Below are positions 34,276-42,540 of a stretch of 44,512 bases of DNA, one piece after another (the stretch's first letter is position 1; the number at the start of each line of letters is the position of its first letter). The position numbers and the translations under genes were made by a program. This DNA comes from Mycobacteriales bacterium (GTDB taxonomy: Bacteria; Actinomycetota; Actinomycetes; JAFAQI01): contig DASZRO010000055.1 in NCBI GenBank assembly GCA_035550055.1, positions 1 through 44,512 on the forward strand. The letters run 5' to 3'. Below the pieces are notes generated by a model that worked only from the letters and a program-made list of their open reading frames with translations, was not told where the DNA came from and made no database searches.

Positions 34276-35355
34276 TTACAGGTACGGATCGGTGCTGGCG
34301 GCTTCGATCGCATGTTGCAGATCGAAGTCGTGTCCGTTGTCGACCTTCCACGGGTGGCCGGTCCAGACATAGGCATCGACCCAGTGCGCCGCCATCTTCG
34401 CCACACCGGTGGGCAGGCCCCACTTCGGATCTGAGACGTCGGTCGTCGGCGGGATGCCGAGTGCCACACAGACCCGCTGCGTCTTGCTCGTGCACGCCGG
34501 AGGGTTGTCCGCGTTGTACTCGCCACGCGGGTACTTCTCGTAGAACTGCTTGTTCGTGTACGGATGGCCGTTGTCGGACGTGTCGATGACACAGTGCTTG
34601 CCGGGGTAGCCGTCCCGCGCGAGCGCGAGGCCGACCAGGCGGCAGTAGCGGACCTCTGAGCCGGTCGAGTCGTGGTGAGACGCACCGAGACTGACTCCGC
34701 GGGCGTACTTGATCCCGGCGGACTCGAGCAGTTTCACGAGGTCAGGGACGCTCAGCCAGTCGGCAGAACCACCGTCGATGTAGACGCTCGCGTTCGGCAG
34801 GCTCGACAGGCGCTGTGCCGCGTAGCGGACGAGTCCGGCCCGCACCTTCGGCCCCCAGCTGACCAGCGTCAGCGGCAGGTCCGGCTCGAGCACGACACCG
34901 ACCTTCGCCGTACCGATGCCGCGGATGGCTGCGTCGACCCAGTTGCGATACGCCTGCTGCTGCTCGACGGTCATCGGGACGTGGTTGGCGGCCTCCTCGT
35001 GCGGCCAGAGCCGGAAGATCGCCATCCAGACGAGGACGTTCGGGTTGCCGCCCTGCTCTTGCGCGATGTCGGACGAGATCAGCTCGCGAACGTCCCCGGT
35101 CGGTATCCACGAACCGTACGACCGGACCCGCGCATGAAGAGCCATCCGGCCCAGCAACGCGTGCGTCGTACCGGTCGAGTGCTGGTAGGCCGGCCACAAG
35201 CCGTCACCCGACCCCTGGTAGATGCCCCAGCGCGTTCCCGCGACCGGGTCGCTCACCGACGTACCTGCGCCGGCGGGCAGCGCGATCGCAGTGAGGGTGG
35301 CGAGCGTCAGCCCGAGGACCGCAAGCCGCCGCAGGTGGGCCTTGACCGGATGCAC
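34276..35355 (-). CDS. Secreted glycoside hydrolase family 6-like protein (copy 2)
   Basis: A 359-residue paralogue of the preceding entry. Signal peptide: MHPVKAHLRRLAVLGL, hydrophobic, with cleavage near PAGAG (about residue 30). It keeps SYGSWIPTGD, VVLEPDLPLTLVSWG (153-168), VYIDGGSADWL, SLGASHH, CVIDTSDNGHPYTNKQFY (from 255), CVALGIPPTTD and DAYVWTGHPW. The catalytic-acid region is again LVWMAIFRLWPHEE (108-121). Both copies therefore share the same non-canonical motif set, which must predate the duplication. GTG start at 35355; the gap to the downstream copy is 45 bp with a short hairpin, so they may be co-transcribed. Confidence 0.85.
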   Translation of the reverse strand: MHPVKAHLRRLAVLGLTLATLTAIALPAGAGTSVSDPVAGTRWGIYQGSGDGLWPAYQHSTGTTHALLGRMALHARVRSYGSWIPTGDVRELISSDIAQEQGGNPNVLVWMAIFRLWPHEEAANHVPMTVEQQQAYRNWVDAAIRGIGTAKVGVVLEPDLPLTLVSWGPKVRAGLVRYAAQRLSSLPNASVYIDGGSADWLSVPDLVKLLESAGIKYARGVSLGASHHDSTGSEVRYCRLVGLALARDGYPGKHCVIDTSDNGHPYTNKQFYEKYPRGEYNADNPPACTSKTQRVCVALGIPPTTDVSDPKWGLPTGVAKMAAHWVDAYVWTGHPWKVDNGHDFDLQHAIEAASTDPYL

Positions 35356-35421
35356 ACGATCCAGTGAACCCAGCCCGAGCCGCCGCGAAAATGGCTCAAA
35401 AGCACTATTTCCAGGGCTGGC

Positions 35422-36279
35422 TCAGGACGCGAGCGCCGGTCCCTTGAGCGTGTCGACCATGAGGCCGGTGGTGCCGAAAAGCCGTTCCCGCCACTCGCTG
35501 ACCAGATCGTCGTTCGGGACGTCGCTGGGATGGAAGCCCCGGCGTTCGTAGGCCTTGAGCCGGTGCCAGACCTCCTTGCTCATGAACGGCTGAGTGCGGA
35601 CGTACCGCCAGCTCTTGCTCAGCGCTCCCGGCCGGTACGACGCACGGTCGGTCGCCAGCGAGGCGATCACCTGGATGGCCGTCGAGATCGCGAACCCCCA
35701 GCGGGCGATCTTCATCGTGAAAATGCGCATCCGCTCGCTGCCTCCGACCGCCCGGTAGACGTCGAAGGCGACCGCCTTGTGCTCGCTCTCCTCGAGGGCG
35801 TGCCACATGAACAGGTTGCGGACCGCCTCGTCACCGAAGGACTCCTGCGTCTCGCTGCTGGTGAGGACCAGCTCGGCGAGCGTCGCGGTCACATGCTCGA
35901 GCGCCGCCGTCGCCGCGAGGTTCGTGATCGCCGGCGTGTGGCGCTCGCGGAACCCGATCGCCCGCCGGACGAACCGCTCGACGAACTTCGTGTGGTAGCC
36001 CATCTCGTCCAGGCGCGTGTTGAACGCCCGGTGCTCGCGGCCGTGGGTCACCTCCTGGCCGATGAAACCCGACACCTGCTCGGCGAGCACCGGGTCGGTG
36101 ATCTGCTCGCGATAGTGGCGAACCGACCGGACGAAGAAGTCCTCGCCGTCGGGAAAGACCGCCGACAGCGCCGCGATGATGTGGCTCGAGATGAGATCCC
36201 CGCCCGCGCCGAAGTGGCGCGGGACGTGGGCGAACGTCGGCTCGAGGGCAAGACGGCGTACCGGGACCGAGGTCGTCAT
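35422..36279 (-). CDS. Predicted metal-dependent hydrolase, PF10118 type
   Basis: A 285-residue helical protein of the uncharacterised 'metal-dependent hydrolase' family. Candidate metal ligands occur as in di-iron-like four-helix proteins: Glu76, His79 and His83 in GQEVTHGREHRAF, EH in AALEHVTATLAE near 125, and EESEH in WHALEESEHKAVAFDVY near 160-175. The family fingerprint HFGAGGDLISSHIIAALSA is near the N-terminus, and SWRYVRTQPFMSKEVWHRL near 235. Often annotated as hydrolase without biochemical proof; a di-iron oxygenase role is possible. ATG 36279 is preceded by GAGCGG. Divergent from the phosphatase gene (85 bp between starts). Confidence 0.85.
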   Translation of the reverse strand: MTTSVPVRRLALEPTFAHVPRHFGAGGDLISSHIIAALSAVFPDGEDFFVRSVRHYREQITDPVLAEQVSGFIGQEVTHGREHRAFNTRLDEMGYHTKFVERFVRRAIGFRERHTPAITNLAATAALEHVTATLAELVLTSSETQESFGDEAVRNLFMWHALEESEHKAVAFDVYRAVGGSERMRIFTMKIARWGFAISTAIQVIASLATDRASYRPGALSKSWRYVRTQPFMSKEVWHRLKAYERRGFHPSDVPNDDLVSEWRERLFGTTGLMVDTLKGPALAS

Positions 36280-36352
36280 CCGCTCACGGTGTCACGACCG
36301 GCAGCGCACTGTCACCGTCAGGTGCGTCACACGACGCCTCGCGGCTGCCTTG

Positions 36353-36358
36353 TAGGTT
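36353..36358 (+). promoter_or_regulatory. Candidate -10 box (TAGGTT) for leaderless phosphatase mRNA
   Basis: TAGGTT, 6 nt (CGGCCC), then ATG at 36365. Same hexamer and spacing as upstream of nucS. Confidence 0.55.
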
Positions 36359-36364
36359 CGGCCC

Positions 36365-38071
36365 ATGACGGGGCCCGACCAGCCGGCGCCAGGCCGACGT
36401 CCCGGCCTGATCCTGTCGAGCTTCCTGCAGGCGATCGTCGAAGCCTCGCCCGACGCCGTCATCGCGGTGTCTCCCGACCGCCGCATCCTGGCGGTGAACC
36501 GCCGGTTCCAGCAGATGTGGTCACTGCCGGACTCGGCGGTCCAGATCGGCGAGATCTCACCCGTCTTCACCGCCGACCAGCGCCGGCTGATCGCCGACAT
36601 CGAGGCCTACCAAGCGGCCCTGCAGTGGGGGCACGACCATCCCACGATGTCGCAGACCCTGGAGCTGCACCTCACCGACGGACGGACCCTCGAGGGGTAT
36701 GCCGACGGCCTGGTCGACGACGACGGCACCTATCTGGGCCGGGTCTGGTATATGCACGACGCGACGGCTCGCCGGGCAGTCGAACGAGAACGCGAGGCGC
36801 TGACCGAGCAGCTCGCGGCCGCCGAGCGATCCCAGCGCTTCCTGCTCCGCGCCGCCGACGCGCTCGCCAGGACCTCGGGGTTCTCCGACACCTTGCAGGC
36901 GCTCGCCGAGGTCGCGGTGCCGACGCTCGGGGACCTCTGCCTGATCGACGTGGCCGTTGACTCCGGCGGGGTGGCCCGGATGGCGGCGGTGCACGCCGAT
37001 CCCAGCCGCCGGGCGCTCGCCGACCGGCTTCGGTTTTGGCCACCGGATCCGGAGGGCAATCATCCGAGTGTCGTGGTGATGCGTGAGCGACGGTCGCACT
37101 GGTCGACCGAGATGGCCGAGGACTTCCTGGCAGCCACTACTCGCAATGCGGAGCATCTCGAGGTGCTCGGCGCTTTGGAGTTCCACAGCTATATGGCCGT
37201 CCCGCTGATCGCGCAGGACCAGGTGCTCGGTGCGGTGACGTTCGTCTCGTCCGGATCGCAGCGCGTCTTCGATGTCGAAGACCTCCGGCTCGCCGAGGAC
37301 CTGGCGACGCGCATGGCTCTGGTCGTGGACAAGGAACGCCGCTACGACCGAGAGCGCGAGGCTTCCCACCTGCTGCAGTCCAGCCTGCTGCCGCGCCACG
37401 AGCTCGCCGTACCAGGCATGCAGGTGGCGGTCCGCTACCTGGCCGGTACCCGCCACGCCGAGGTCGGCGGCGACTTCTGGGACTACGCCGCTCTGGCGGG
37501 CGGCGAGGTGGCGCTCGTGGTCGGCGACGTCGCAGGCCACGACATGGTCGCCGCCGCCCAGATGGCACAGCTGCGAAGCGTCTGCCGGGCGATCCAGACC
37601 GACGGTCCGGCGGCTCTGCTCGATGCCGTCCAGCAGGTCTGGCAACACCTTGATCTCGATCGTCTCGCCACCGCGGTGTTCGCGAGGTTCGAACCGGCAT
37701 CGGGACGACTACGACTGGCCTCGGCGGGGCATCCCCCACCGGTGGTGGTCGAGGCGGACGATGCCTTCGTCGTCGCGGTCGAACCGGTGCCGCCGCTCGG
37801 CGCACCCGCGACGCCCGCGGTCGAGTGGGACGGCGTGCTTCCCGCCGACGCGGCGGTCGTGTTCTACACCGACGGCCTCGTCGAGAGCAGCGAACGCGAC
37901 GTCGACGAAGGCACCGCTGCCCTGATCGAGGTCTGCCGCCATGTTGGCCCGGGCGACCCCGAGGCCCTCGCTGATCGCATCCTCGAGGCGTTGACCACGC
38001 CGGACCGCAGTGACGACGTCGCGGTCGTCGTCGTACGCCGGGTGGGCGCCTCGTCGGCGGCACTGCAGTGA
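36365..38071 (+). CDS. PAS-GAF-PP2C (SpoIIE/RsbU-type) serine phosphatase
   Basis: A 568-residue cytoplasmic signalling phosphatase. PAS domain about 20-135 (ASPDAVIAVSPDRRILAVNR), short coiled coil about 136-160, GAF domain about 160-322 (LGALEFHSYMAVPLIAQDQ), then a PP2C domain about 335-562. Metal-binding aspartates appear in EVGGDFWDY (367-373), GDVAGHD (387-393), FYTDGLVE and SDDVAVVVV. Such enzymes dephosphorylate STAS-domain anti-sigma antagonists in response to a ligand or light sensed by PAS/GAF. The next gene overlaps by 4 bp (GTGA) and encodes an anti-sigma-type ATPase; a STAS gene lies 2 kb further on. The leaderless ATG is chosen from the -10 box. Confidence 0.94.
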   Translation: MTGPDQPAPGRRPGLILSSFLQAIVEASPDAVIAVSPDRRILAVNRRFQQMWSLPDSAVQIGEISPVFTADQRRLIADIEAYQAALQWGHDHPTMSQTLELHLTDGRTLEGYADGLVDDDGTYLGRVWYMHDATARRAVEREREALTEQLAAAERSQRFLLRAADALARTSGFSDTLQALAEVAVPTLGDLCLIDVAVDSGGVARMAAVHADPSRRALADRLRFWPPDPEGNHPSVVVMRERRSHWSTEMAEDFLAATTRNAEHLEVLGALEFHSYMAVPLIAQDQVLGAVTFVSSGSQRVFDVEDLRLAEDLATRMALVVDKERRYDREREASHLLQSSLLPRHELAVPGMQVAVRYLAGTRHAEVGGDFWDYAALAGGEVALVVGDVAGHDMVAAAQMAQLRSVCRAIQTDGPAALLDAVQQVWQHLDLDRLATAVFARFEPASGRLRLASAGHPPPVVVEADDAFVVAVEPVPPLGAPATPAVEWDGVLPADAAVVFYTDGLVESSERDVDEGTAALIEVCRHVGPGDPEALADRILEALTTPDRSDDVAVVVVRRVGASSAALQ

Positions 38072-38979
38072 GCGAGCCATCCGTCGCCGGCGCCGCTCGC
38101 GACCTCGCCTCGACGATCCGGCCGCTGCGGCTGCCCGCGACGCCGGAGAGCGCAGTGATGGCACGGCACCATGTCGTGGATGCGCTGCGAGCCTGGGGTG
38201 TCGCCGACCTTGCCGAGGATGCGGCGCTGTGTGCCACCGAGCTCGCGACCAACGCGATCCTGCATTCGCGCGGAACCTTCACGATCTCGATCCGCAGAAG
38301 CCTCTCCGGCGCCCGGGTGGACGTCCAAGACGACCGGCCCGAGCGGCTGCCCGTCGTCGTGCCGGACTCCTTCGAGCCGCTGGACACCGGCATCACCGGG
38401 CGTGGGCTGATCCTGGTCGCCGCCATCGCGCGCCGCTGGGGCTACTTCACGACCGACGTCGCCAAGACGATCTGGTTCGAGGTGTCGTCGGACGAACCCG
38501 AGGAGCCGACGGCTCCCATCGTGGAGATCGTCGAGCGCGAGCGTGCGGCGCCGGCCTTCACGCTCCGGCTCATCGACATGCCGGTGCGCGCAGCGATCGC
38601 CAGCGGCATCCAGGTGGATGAGCTCGTCCGCGAGCTCCAGCTCGACCGCGCTCGCCTCGACGCGGCGGATCGTGACCAGCTCCACGCGCTGCTGGACCGC
38701 TCCGCCGGACCGCGCCTGGTCGGCCGGCAACAGGCGTTCAACGCCGCGGCCGAAGGCAAACAGCGGTATGCGATGGCACTGCGGACCACGTTGGCCGAAG
38801 CAGGGGCCCTCGCCGAGCTGAGCGCGCTGCTCGCCCGGCTGGCGACGCAGAGCGAGATCGAGGCGGCAGCGGTCGGCGCAGAGGTCCTCGCGCTACGGGA
38901 GTGGATCAACTCCGAGCTCGTGGCGCAGTCGGCCGGTGCCGCGCCGACGCCGTACCCCGCCGCTCACAGCGACCGGTAG
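38068..38979 (+). CDS. Anti-sigma-factor-like ATPase (HATPase_c_2) with an uncharacterised C-terminal helical domain
   Basis: A 303-residue protein. N-terminal 20-145 is a GHKL ATPase of the RsbW/SpoIIAB kind: N-box ELATNAILHS (58-67), an Asp-containing G1-like region VDVQDDRPERLP (84-95), G2 box GRGLILVAAI (111-120). The G1 box lacks the usual second Gly. Residues about 150-290 form a predicted helical region (LRLIDMPVRAAIASGIQVDEL, REWINSELVAQ) with no family I recognise. Starts at GTG 38068 overlapping the phosphatase stop, so phosphatase and ATPase are made together, a partner-switch pair. Its partner sigma factor is not visible here. Its stop lies within the convergent SDR gene (16-bp overlap). 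Confidence 0.88.
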   Translation: MSEPSVAGAARDLASTIRPLRLPATPESAVMARHHVVDALRAWGVADLAEDAALCATELATNAILHSRGTFTISIRRSLSGARVDVQDDRPERLPVVVPDSFEPLDTGITGRGLILVAAIARRWGYFTTDVAKTIWFEVSSDEPEEPTAPIVEIVERERAAPAFTLRLIDMPVRAAIASGIQVDELVRELQLDRARLDAADRDQLHALLDRSAGPRLVGRQQAFNAAAEGKQRYAMALRTTLAEAGALAELSALLARLATQSEIEAAAVGAEVLALREWINSELVAQSAGAAPTPYPAAHSDR

Positions 38980-39719
38980 AGACCGCCGTCGGCGAGGATC
39001 TGGGCGCCGTTGATGTAGCTCGACGCGTCGCTTGCGAGGAAGACCGCGAGACCGACCAGGTCGCCGGGTACGCCGATGCGGCCCATCGGGTTCATCGCCG
39101 CCGCCTGCTCCTTGAAGCCGGCGGGCCAGGCGAGCGTGATGTCGGTCTCGAACGCACCCGGCAGGATGACGTTCGCCCGCACCTTCGGCGCCCACGTCCC
39201 TGCCAGGCCGAGGGTGAGCGCGTTGAGCCCGGCCTTGGCCATCGCGTATGGCAGCTCCACCGCGGTCGGACGCAGCGACCCAGCCGTCGAGACGTTGATG
39301 ATCGAGCCGCCGTCGGCGCCAGCCATCCGTTCGCCGAACAACGCTGACAGTCGGAACGGGCCGCGCGCGTTGACCGCGTGAACCTTGTCGTACAGCTCGG
39401 CGCTCACCGCGGGCAGGCCGTCGTACCGCGGCGACATGCCCGCGTTGTTGACCAGCACCTCGCAGTGCCCGAACTCGGCGTACACCGCGTCGGCCAGCGC
39501 GCTGCAGGAGTCCCAGTCGCCGACGTGGCACTGCACCGCGAGGGTGCGCCTGCCGGTCGTTTCCGCGATCTGGGCCGCGGCCTGCTGACACGCGTCGAGC
39601 TTGCGGCTGGCGATGACCACGTCGGCACCCGCGGCCGCGAAGCCGGCCGCGATCGCCCGCCCGATGCCACGGCTGCCGCCCGTGACGACCGCCAGCTTGC
39701 CGGCGAGGTCGAAGGACAC
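38964..39719 (-). CDS. Short-chain dehydrogenase/reductase (SDR)
   Basis: NAD(P)-dependent oxidoreductase, about 251 aa. Cofactor motif TGGSRGIG (13-20), NNAG (91-94), catalytic Ser144 in INVSTAGS, Tyr158-x3-Lys162 in PYAMAK, and the C-terminal DGGLYRSL typical of FabG-like enzymes. Substrate not determinable; gluconate 5-dehydrogenase or 3-ketoacyl reductase-like annotations are common. A TTG at 39743 extends it by eight codons, but that overlaps the upstream gene's stop; GTG 39719 lies 10 bp after that stop and starts VSFDLAGKLAVVTGG, so I chose it. Convergent overlap of 16 bp with the ATPase gene. Confidence 0.92.
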   Translation of the reverse strand: MSFDLAGKLAVVTGGSRGIGRAIAAGFAAAGADVVIASRKLDACQQAAAQIAETTGRRTLAVQCHVGDWDSCSALADAVYAEFGHCEVLVNNAGMSPRYDGLPAVSAELYDKVHAVNARGPFRLSALFGERMAGADGGSIINVSTAGSLRPTAVELPYAMAKAGLNALTLGLAGTWAPKVRANVILPGAFETDITLAWPAGFKEQAAAMNPMGRIGVPGDLVGLAVFLASDASSYINGAQILADGGLYRSL

Positions 39720-39729
39720 GGCCTGCGCG

Positions 39730-40761
39730 TCAGGGGCGGACAACCGCGACGTCCTGCTTGCCGCTGTAGCTGCCGCCGGACACCAGGCAGCCTGCCGCTG
39801 TCGGGCAGGCGACGTGCTGCACCGGACTCGGCACCTTGATGCGCTTCGTGGCCACCACCTTGCCGCTGTGCAGGCGCGCGGCCGCCTGGTTGTTGATGCC
39901 GAGGCAGTCCGTCGCGTCCCAGCACGACAAAGCGGTCACCCCGGCCGCGTCGCGAGCAGGCTTGCCCGGCTTCCCGTGCGAGATCGGGAGCACGTAGGGC
40001 ACCTGCGCGCCCTTCTGCAGGCTGTTGCCGACGGCGTAGCAGGTGGCTCGGCCACCGCACGACACGTCGACCAACGTCGTGAGCGACCGCGCCGTACGTA
40101 CCTTTTGCGGTGCGTCGCCGGCGAACCCGACGACCACCCCGTGCTGGGTGCCGGTGGCCTGGCCGCTCTGTCCGACCGCGATGCAGCGACCACCGAGGCA
40201 GGAGATGGCGTTGAGGAAGCTCGCCCCGGCGACTCTTCTCGCGTTGGCGACCTCGGATCCGCGGTCGAGGACCGCATAGACGGCGTGCTGGTTGTCCGCC
40301 GACCCGGAGTTGCCGACCGCGATGCAGCGGCTGACCTCAGGGCAGGCGATCGCGTTGAGGACGTCCATGCCGCCGAGCGCGATGATGCCCGCCGAGTTCC
40401 CGTCGACCACCCAGCCGACACCGCCGCGGTCGGCCAGCACGCACGTCGACGTGGTCGGGCAGGCGATCGCGATGCCGTTCGGCGGCACGACCCGCGCCGG
40501 CCCGGGGACCCCGTTGCGGACCAGCGAGAGCCCGTACGGGTTGTAGTCCGTCTGCAGCGCCACGCCGCAGACGGTGTGCGTCACCGCATGCCCTCTGGGA
40601 CAGCTCAGGTCGAACAGCGTCAACGCGTGCGGGATCGGTTTCGCCGCACCGACGGTGATGTGATGAGCGGCGGCGGCGGCCGCGCCGCCGGACGCGCCGG
40701 CTACGACGGCCGGTACGGCGAGCGCCAGGAGCCCGACGAGACTGCGCAATCTCTTGCCCAC
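39730..40761 (-). CDS. Secreted protein with seven Cys-pair repeats (predicted propeller), unknown function
   Basis: A 343-residue exported protein. Signal peptide: MGKRLRSLVGLLALAVPAVV, Ala-rich, cleaved near residue 30. The mature part has seven repeats of about 40-45 residues, each with a paired-cysteine motif: SCPRGHAVTHTVC, ACPTTSTCVLAD, ACPEVSRCIAVGNSG, SCLGGRCIAVGQSG, SCGGRATCYAVGNS, SCWDATDCLGINN, ACPTAAGCLVSGGS. Such 'CP-x4-C-x-AVG' repeats are frequent in secreted actinobacterial proteins and are expected to form a disulfide-stapled seven-bladed propeller. No catalytic residues seen; a binding or scaffold role is likely. GTG start with TACGGT 6 nt upstream. Confidence 0.85.
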   Translation of the reverse strand: MGKRLRSLVGLLALAVPAVVAGASGGAAAAAAHHITVGAAKPIPHALTLFDLSCPRGHAVTHTVCGVALQTDYNPYGLSLVRNGVPGPARVVPPNGIAIACPTTSTCVLADRGGVGWVVDGNSAGIIALGGMDVLNAIACPEVSRCIAVGNSGSADNQHAVYAVLDRGSEVANARRVAGASFLNAISCLGGRCIAVGQSGQATGTQHGVVVGFAGDAPQKVRTARSLTTLVDVSCGGRATCYAVGNSLQKGAQVPYVLPISHGKPGKPARDAAGVTALSCWDATDCLGINNQAAARLHSGKVVATKRIKVPSPVQHVACPTAAGCLVSGGSYSGKQDVAVVRP

Positions 40762-40767
40762 TCCGTG

Positions 40768-40773
40768 ACCGTA
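40768..40773 (-). promoter_or_regulatory. Candidate -10 box (TACGGT) for the secreted Cys-repeat gene
   Basis: Reverse strand TACGGT, 6 nt (CACGGA), then GTG at 40761. Confidence 0.5.
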
Positions 40774-40798
40774 GCGGGCATACCGCCTCGTTGGGCGG

Positions 40799-41152
40799 CT
40801 ATCCGGCCGCCTCGACGGTCAGCACCCGGTTGAGCCTGGTCGCCGCGAGTATCCGCTCGATGCGCGTCGGGACGCTGCGGAGCACGAGACGACGGTCCTG
40901 GCGCATCGCAAGACGATGGGCTCCGACGAGGACCCCGAGGCCGCTGGCGTCGATGCGCTCCACGCCCCCGAGGTCCACGACCAGGTCGCCGGTGCCGTTC
41001 TCCGCGGCCGCCATCAGCACCTGACGCACCTCAGCAACGGTCGAGGCGGCCACCCAGCCGGAGATCGACACCGACCTGCCCGCCTCGTCGAGTGACACGA
41101 CGACGTGAGCGGACCCGCCTCGGGGGGTCACTCGGTCCTGCACCACTTGCAC
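40799..41152 (-). CDS. STAS-domain anti-sigma factor antagonist
   Basis: A 117-residue STAS protein of the SpoIIAA/RsbV type. Strand SISGWVAASTVAEVRQVL is followed by DLVVDLGGVERIDASGLGVLVGAH, where Ser70 in DASGLG is the expected phosphorylation site. The C-terminal part RRLVLRSVPTRIERILAATRL is the usual helix. In partner switching this protein frees a sigma factor when dephosphorylated. The PP2C phosphatase and ATPase at 36365-38979 are the obvious candidates for its regulators, although two unrelated genes lie between. A short N-terminal tail (about 20 aa) precedes the fold. GAGGG lies upstream of the GTG at 41152; other GTGs at 41146 and 41143 are possible. Confidence 0.92.
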   Translation of the reverse strand: MQVVQDRVTPRGGSAHVVVSLDEAGRSVSISGWVAASTVAEVRQVLMAAAENGTGDLVVDLGGVERIDASGLGVLVGAHRLAMRQDRRLVLRSVPTRIERILAATRLNRVLTVEAAG

Positions 41153-41241
41153 GGATCAGCCCTCTCACGCCGAGGTCGTCCCCCTTCGTCAACTAAGACG
41201 CGCCAGCGGCCGCGAAGGTTGCCTCGATCGGCGAAACCGGT

Positions 41242-42507
41242 TCAGAGCAGGGTGTCGTCCGGCACCCGGCGGATGTTCGCGCCGAGACCGGTGAGTGTCT
41301 CGACGAAACACTGGTAGCCGCGATCCACGTGGAAGGCGTCGGAGATCGTGGTGACGCCGTCTGCGACGACGCCGGCAAGGACGAGCGCCGCCCCCGCCCG
41401 GATGTCAGTGGCGCGAACCGGTGCTCCGGAGAGCCGTTCGCGGCCACGCACGATCGCGTGATGCCCGTCGGTGCGGACGTCGGCTGCCAGACGTACCAGC
41501 TCGTCGATGAACATGAAGCGGCCTTCGAAGATGTTCTCGGTCACGAAGGCGACGCCCTCGGCGACGGAGTTCATCGCGATCGCCATCGGCTGCAGGTCGG
41601 TCGGGAAGCCCGGGTACGGAAGGGTCACGATGTCCACGGCGCGCGGCCGCGTCTGACACGAGACGGCGAACCCGTCGTCGTACGTCGTGATCTGCGCGCC
41701 GGCCTGTGCGAGCTTGTCCAAGGCGAGCTCGAGGTGCTCGTGACTGCCGCCGCGCACCCGGATGTCCCCTTGCGTCATCGTCGCGGCGAACGCCCAGGTG
41801 CCGGCGACGATCCGGTCGCCGACCACACGGTGCTCGACGGGGCGCAGCTCGTCGACGCCGTCGATCTCCAGGGTCGAGGTGCCGATGCCGCCGATCTGGG
41901 CGCCCATCGCGACCAGCATGTCGCAGAGATCGACGATCTCGGGCTCACGGGCGGCGTTGTCGATGACGGACGTCCCCTTCGCGAGAACCGCTGCCATGAG
42001 GATGTTCTCGGTCGCACCGACGCTCGGGAAGTCGAGCCAGATCTGCGCCCCTGACAGCTGCGCCGCCTCCGCGACCAGATAGCCGTGGGTGTTGTCGAAC
42101 ACCGCCCCGAGCCGCTCGAGGCCCATCACGTGCAGGTCGAGGGCGCGGGAACCGATCGCGTCGCCGCCGGGCAACGCCACCCTCGCGCGACCGGCACGTG
42201 CGATCAGCGGGCCGAGCACGCAGACCGAGCCGCGGATGCGGCGTACGTGTTCGTAGTCGGCCTCGTAGCCGAGCGTCTCGGGAACCGCGATCGCGATGTC
42301 AGGCGCCATTCCGGACACCTCCGCGCCGAGCCCGTGCAGCACCTCGGCCATGATCGGCACGTCGCCGATGTCGGGCACGTTGGACAGCCGAGTGGTGCCG
42401 GTCGCCAGCAACGACGCGGCCATCACCTTCAGGACGCTGTTCTTCGCCCCGGACACGGTGGCCTCGCCGGCGAGCCTGGCGCCGCCGACGACCTCGAACT
42501 GCTCCAC
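41242..42507 (-). CDS. murA: UDP-N-acetylglucosamine 1-carboxyvinyltransferase, Asp-type (predicted fosfomycin-insensitive)
   Basis: First committed enzyme of peptidoglycan synthesis: adds enolpyruvyl from PEP to UDP-GlcNAc. 421 aa, two-domain EPT fold. Lys22 in SGAKNSVLK is the conserved active-site lysine. The reactive loop reads [16 protein letters not shown], so Asp116 replaces the usual cysteine (E. coli Cys115). Mycobacterial MurA carries the same Asp, which prevents fosfomycin alkylation. RGGSHEHLE-like and [14 protein letters not shown] segments (catalytic Asp region) are present. An open frame runs to 42954, but homologous N-termini begin at GTG 42507 (VEQFEVVGG), with TACCCT 6 nt upstream. 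Only 33 bp separate it from the divergent adenosyltransferase. Confidence 0.95.
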   Translation of the reverse strand: MEQFEVVGGARLAGEATVSGAKNSVLKVMAASLLATGTTRLSNVPDIGDVPIMAEVLHGLGAEVSGMAPDIAIAVPETLGYEADYEHVRRIRGSVCVLGPLIARAGRARVALPGGDAIGSRALDLHVMGLERLGAVFDNTHGYLVAEAAQLSGAQIWLDFPSVGATENILMAAVLAKGTSVIDNAAREPEIVDLCDMLVAMGAQIGGIGTSTLEIDGVDELRPVEHRVVGDRIVAGTWAFAATMTQGDIRVRGGSHEHLELALDKLAQAGAQITTYDDGFAVSCQTRPRAVDIVTLPYPGFPTDLQPMAIAMNSVAEGVAFVTENIFEGRFMFIDELVRLAADVRTDGHHAIVRGRERLSGAPVRATDIRAGAALVLAGVVADGVTTISDAFHVDRGYQCFVETLTGLGANIRRVPDDTLL

Positions 42508-42513
42508 GAGCGA

Positions 42514-42534
42514 AGGGTAGTTGCCGAATAGGGT
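42514..42534. promoter_or_regulatory. Back-to-back leaderless promoters for murA and the adenosyltransferase
   Basis: Reverse strand TACCCT (42514-42519) is 6 nt from the murA GTG; plus strand TAGGGT (42529-42534) is 6 nt from the GTG at 42541. Each -10 box sits in the other's -10 to -35 span, so the polymerases cannot both bind at once. Each -35 would fall in the other gene. Confidence 0.6.
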
Positions 42535-42540
42535 CGAGAC

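Noticed and set aside
35356-35421. Possible terminator between the GH6-like and PF10118-type genes (CCAGCCC ... GGGCTGG)
   Set aside because: Arms are short, separated by about 45 nt and imperfect when extended; not convincing enough to list.
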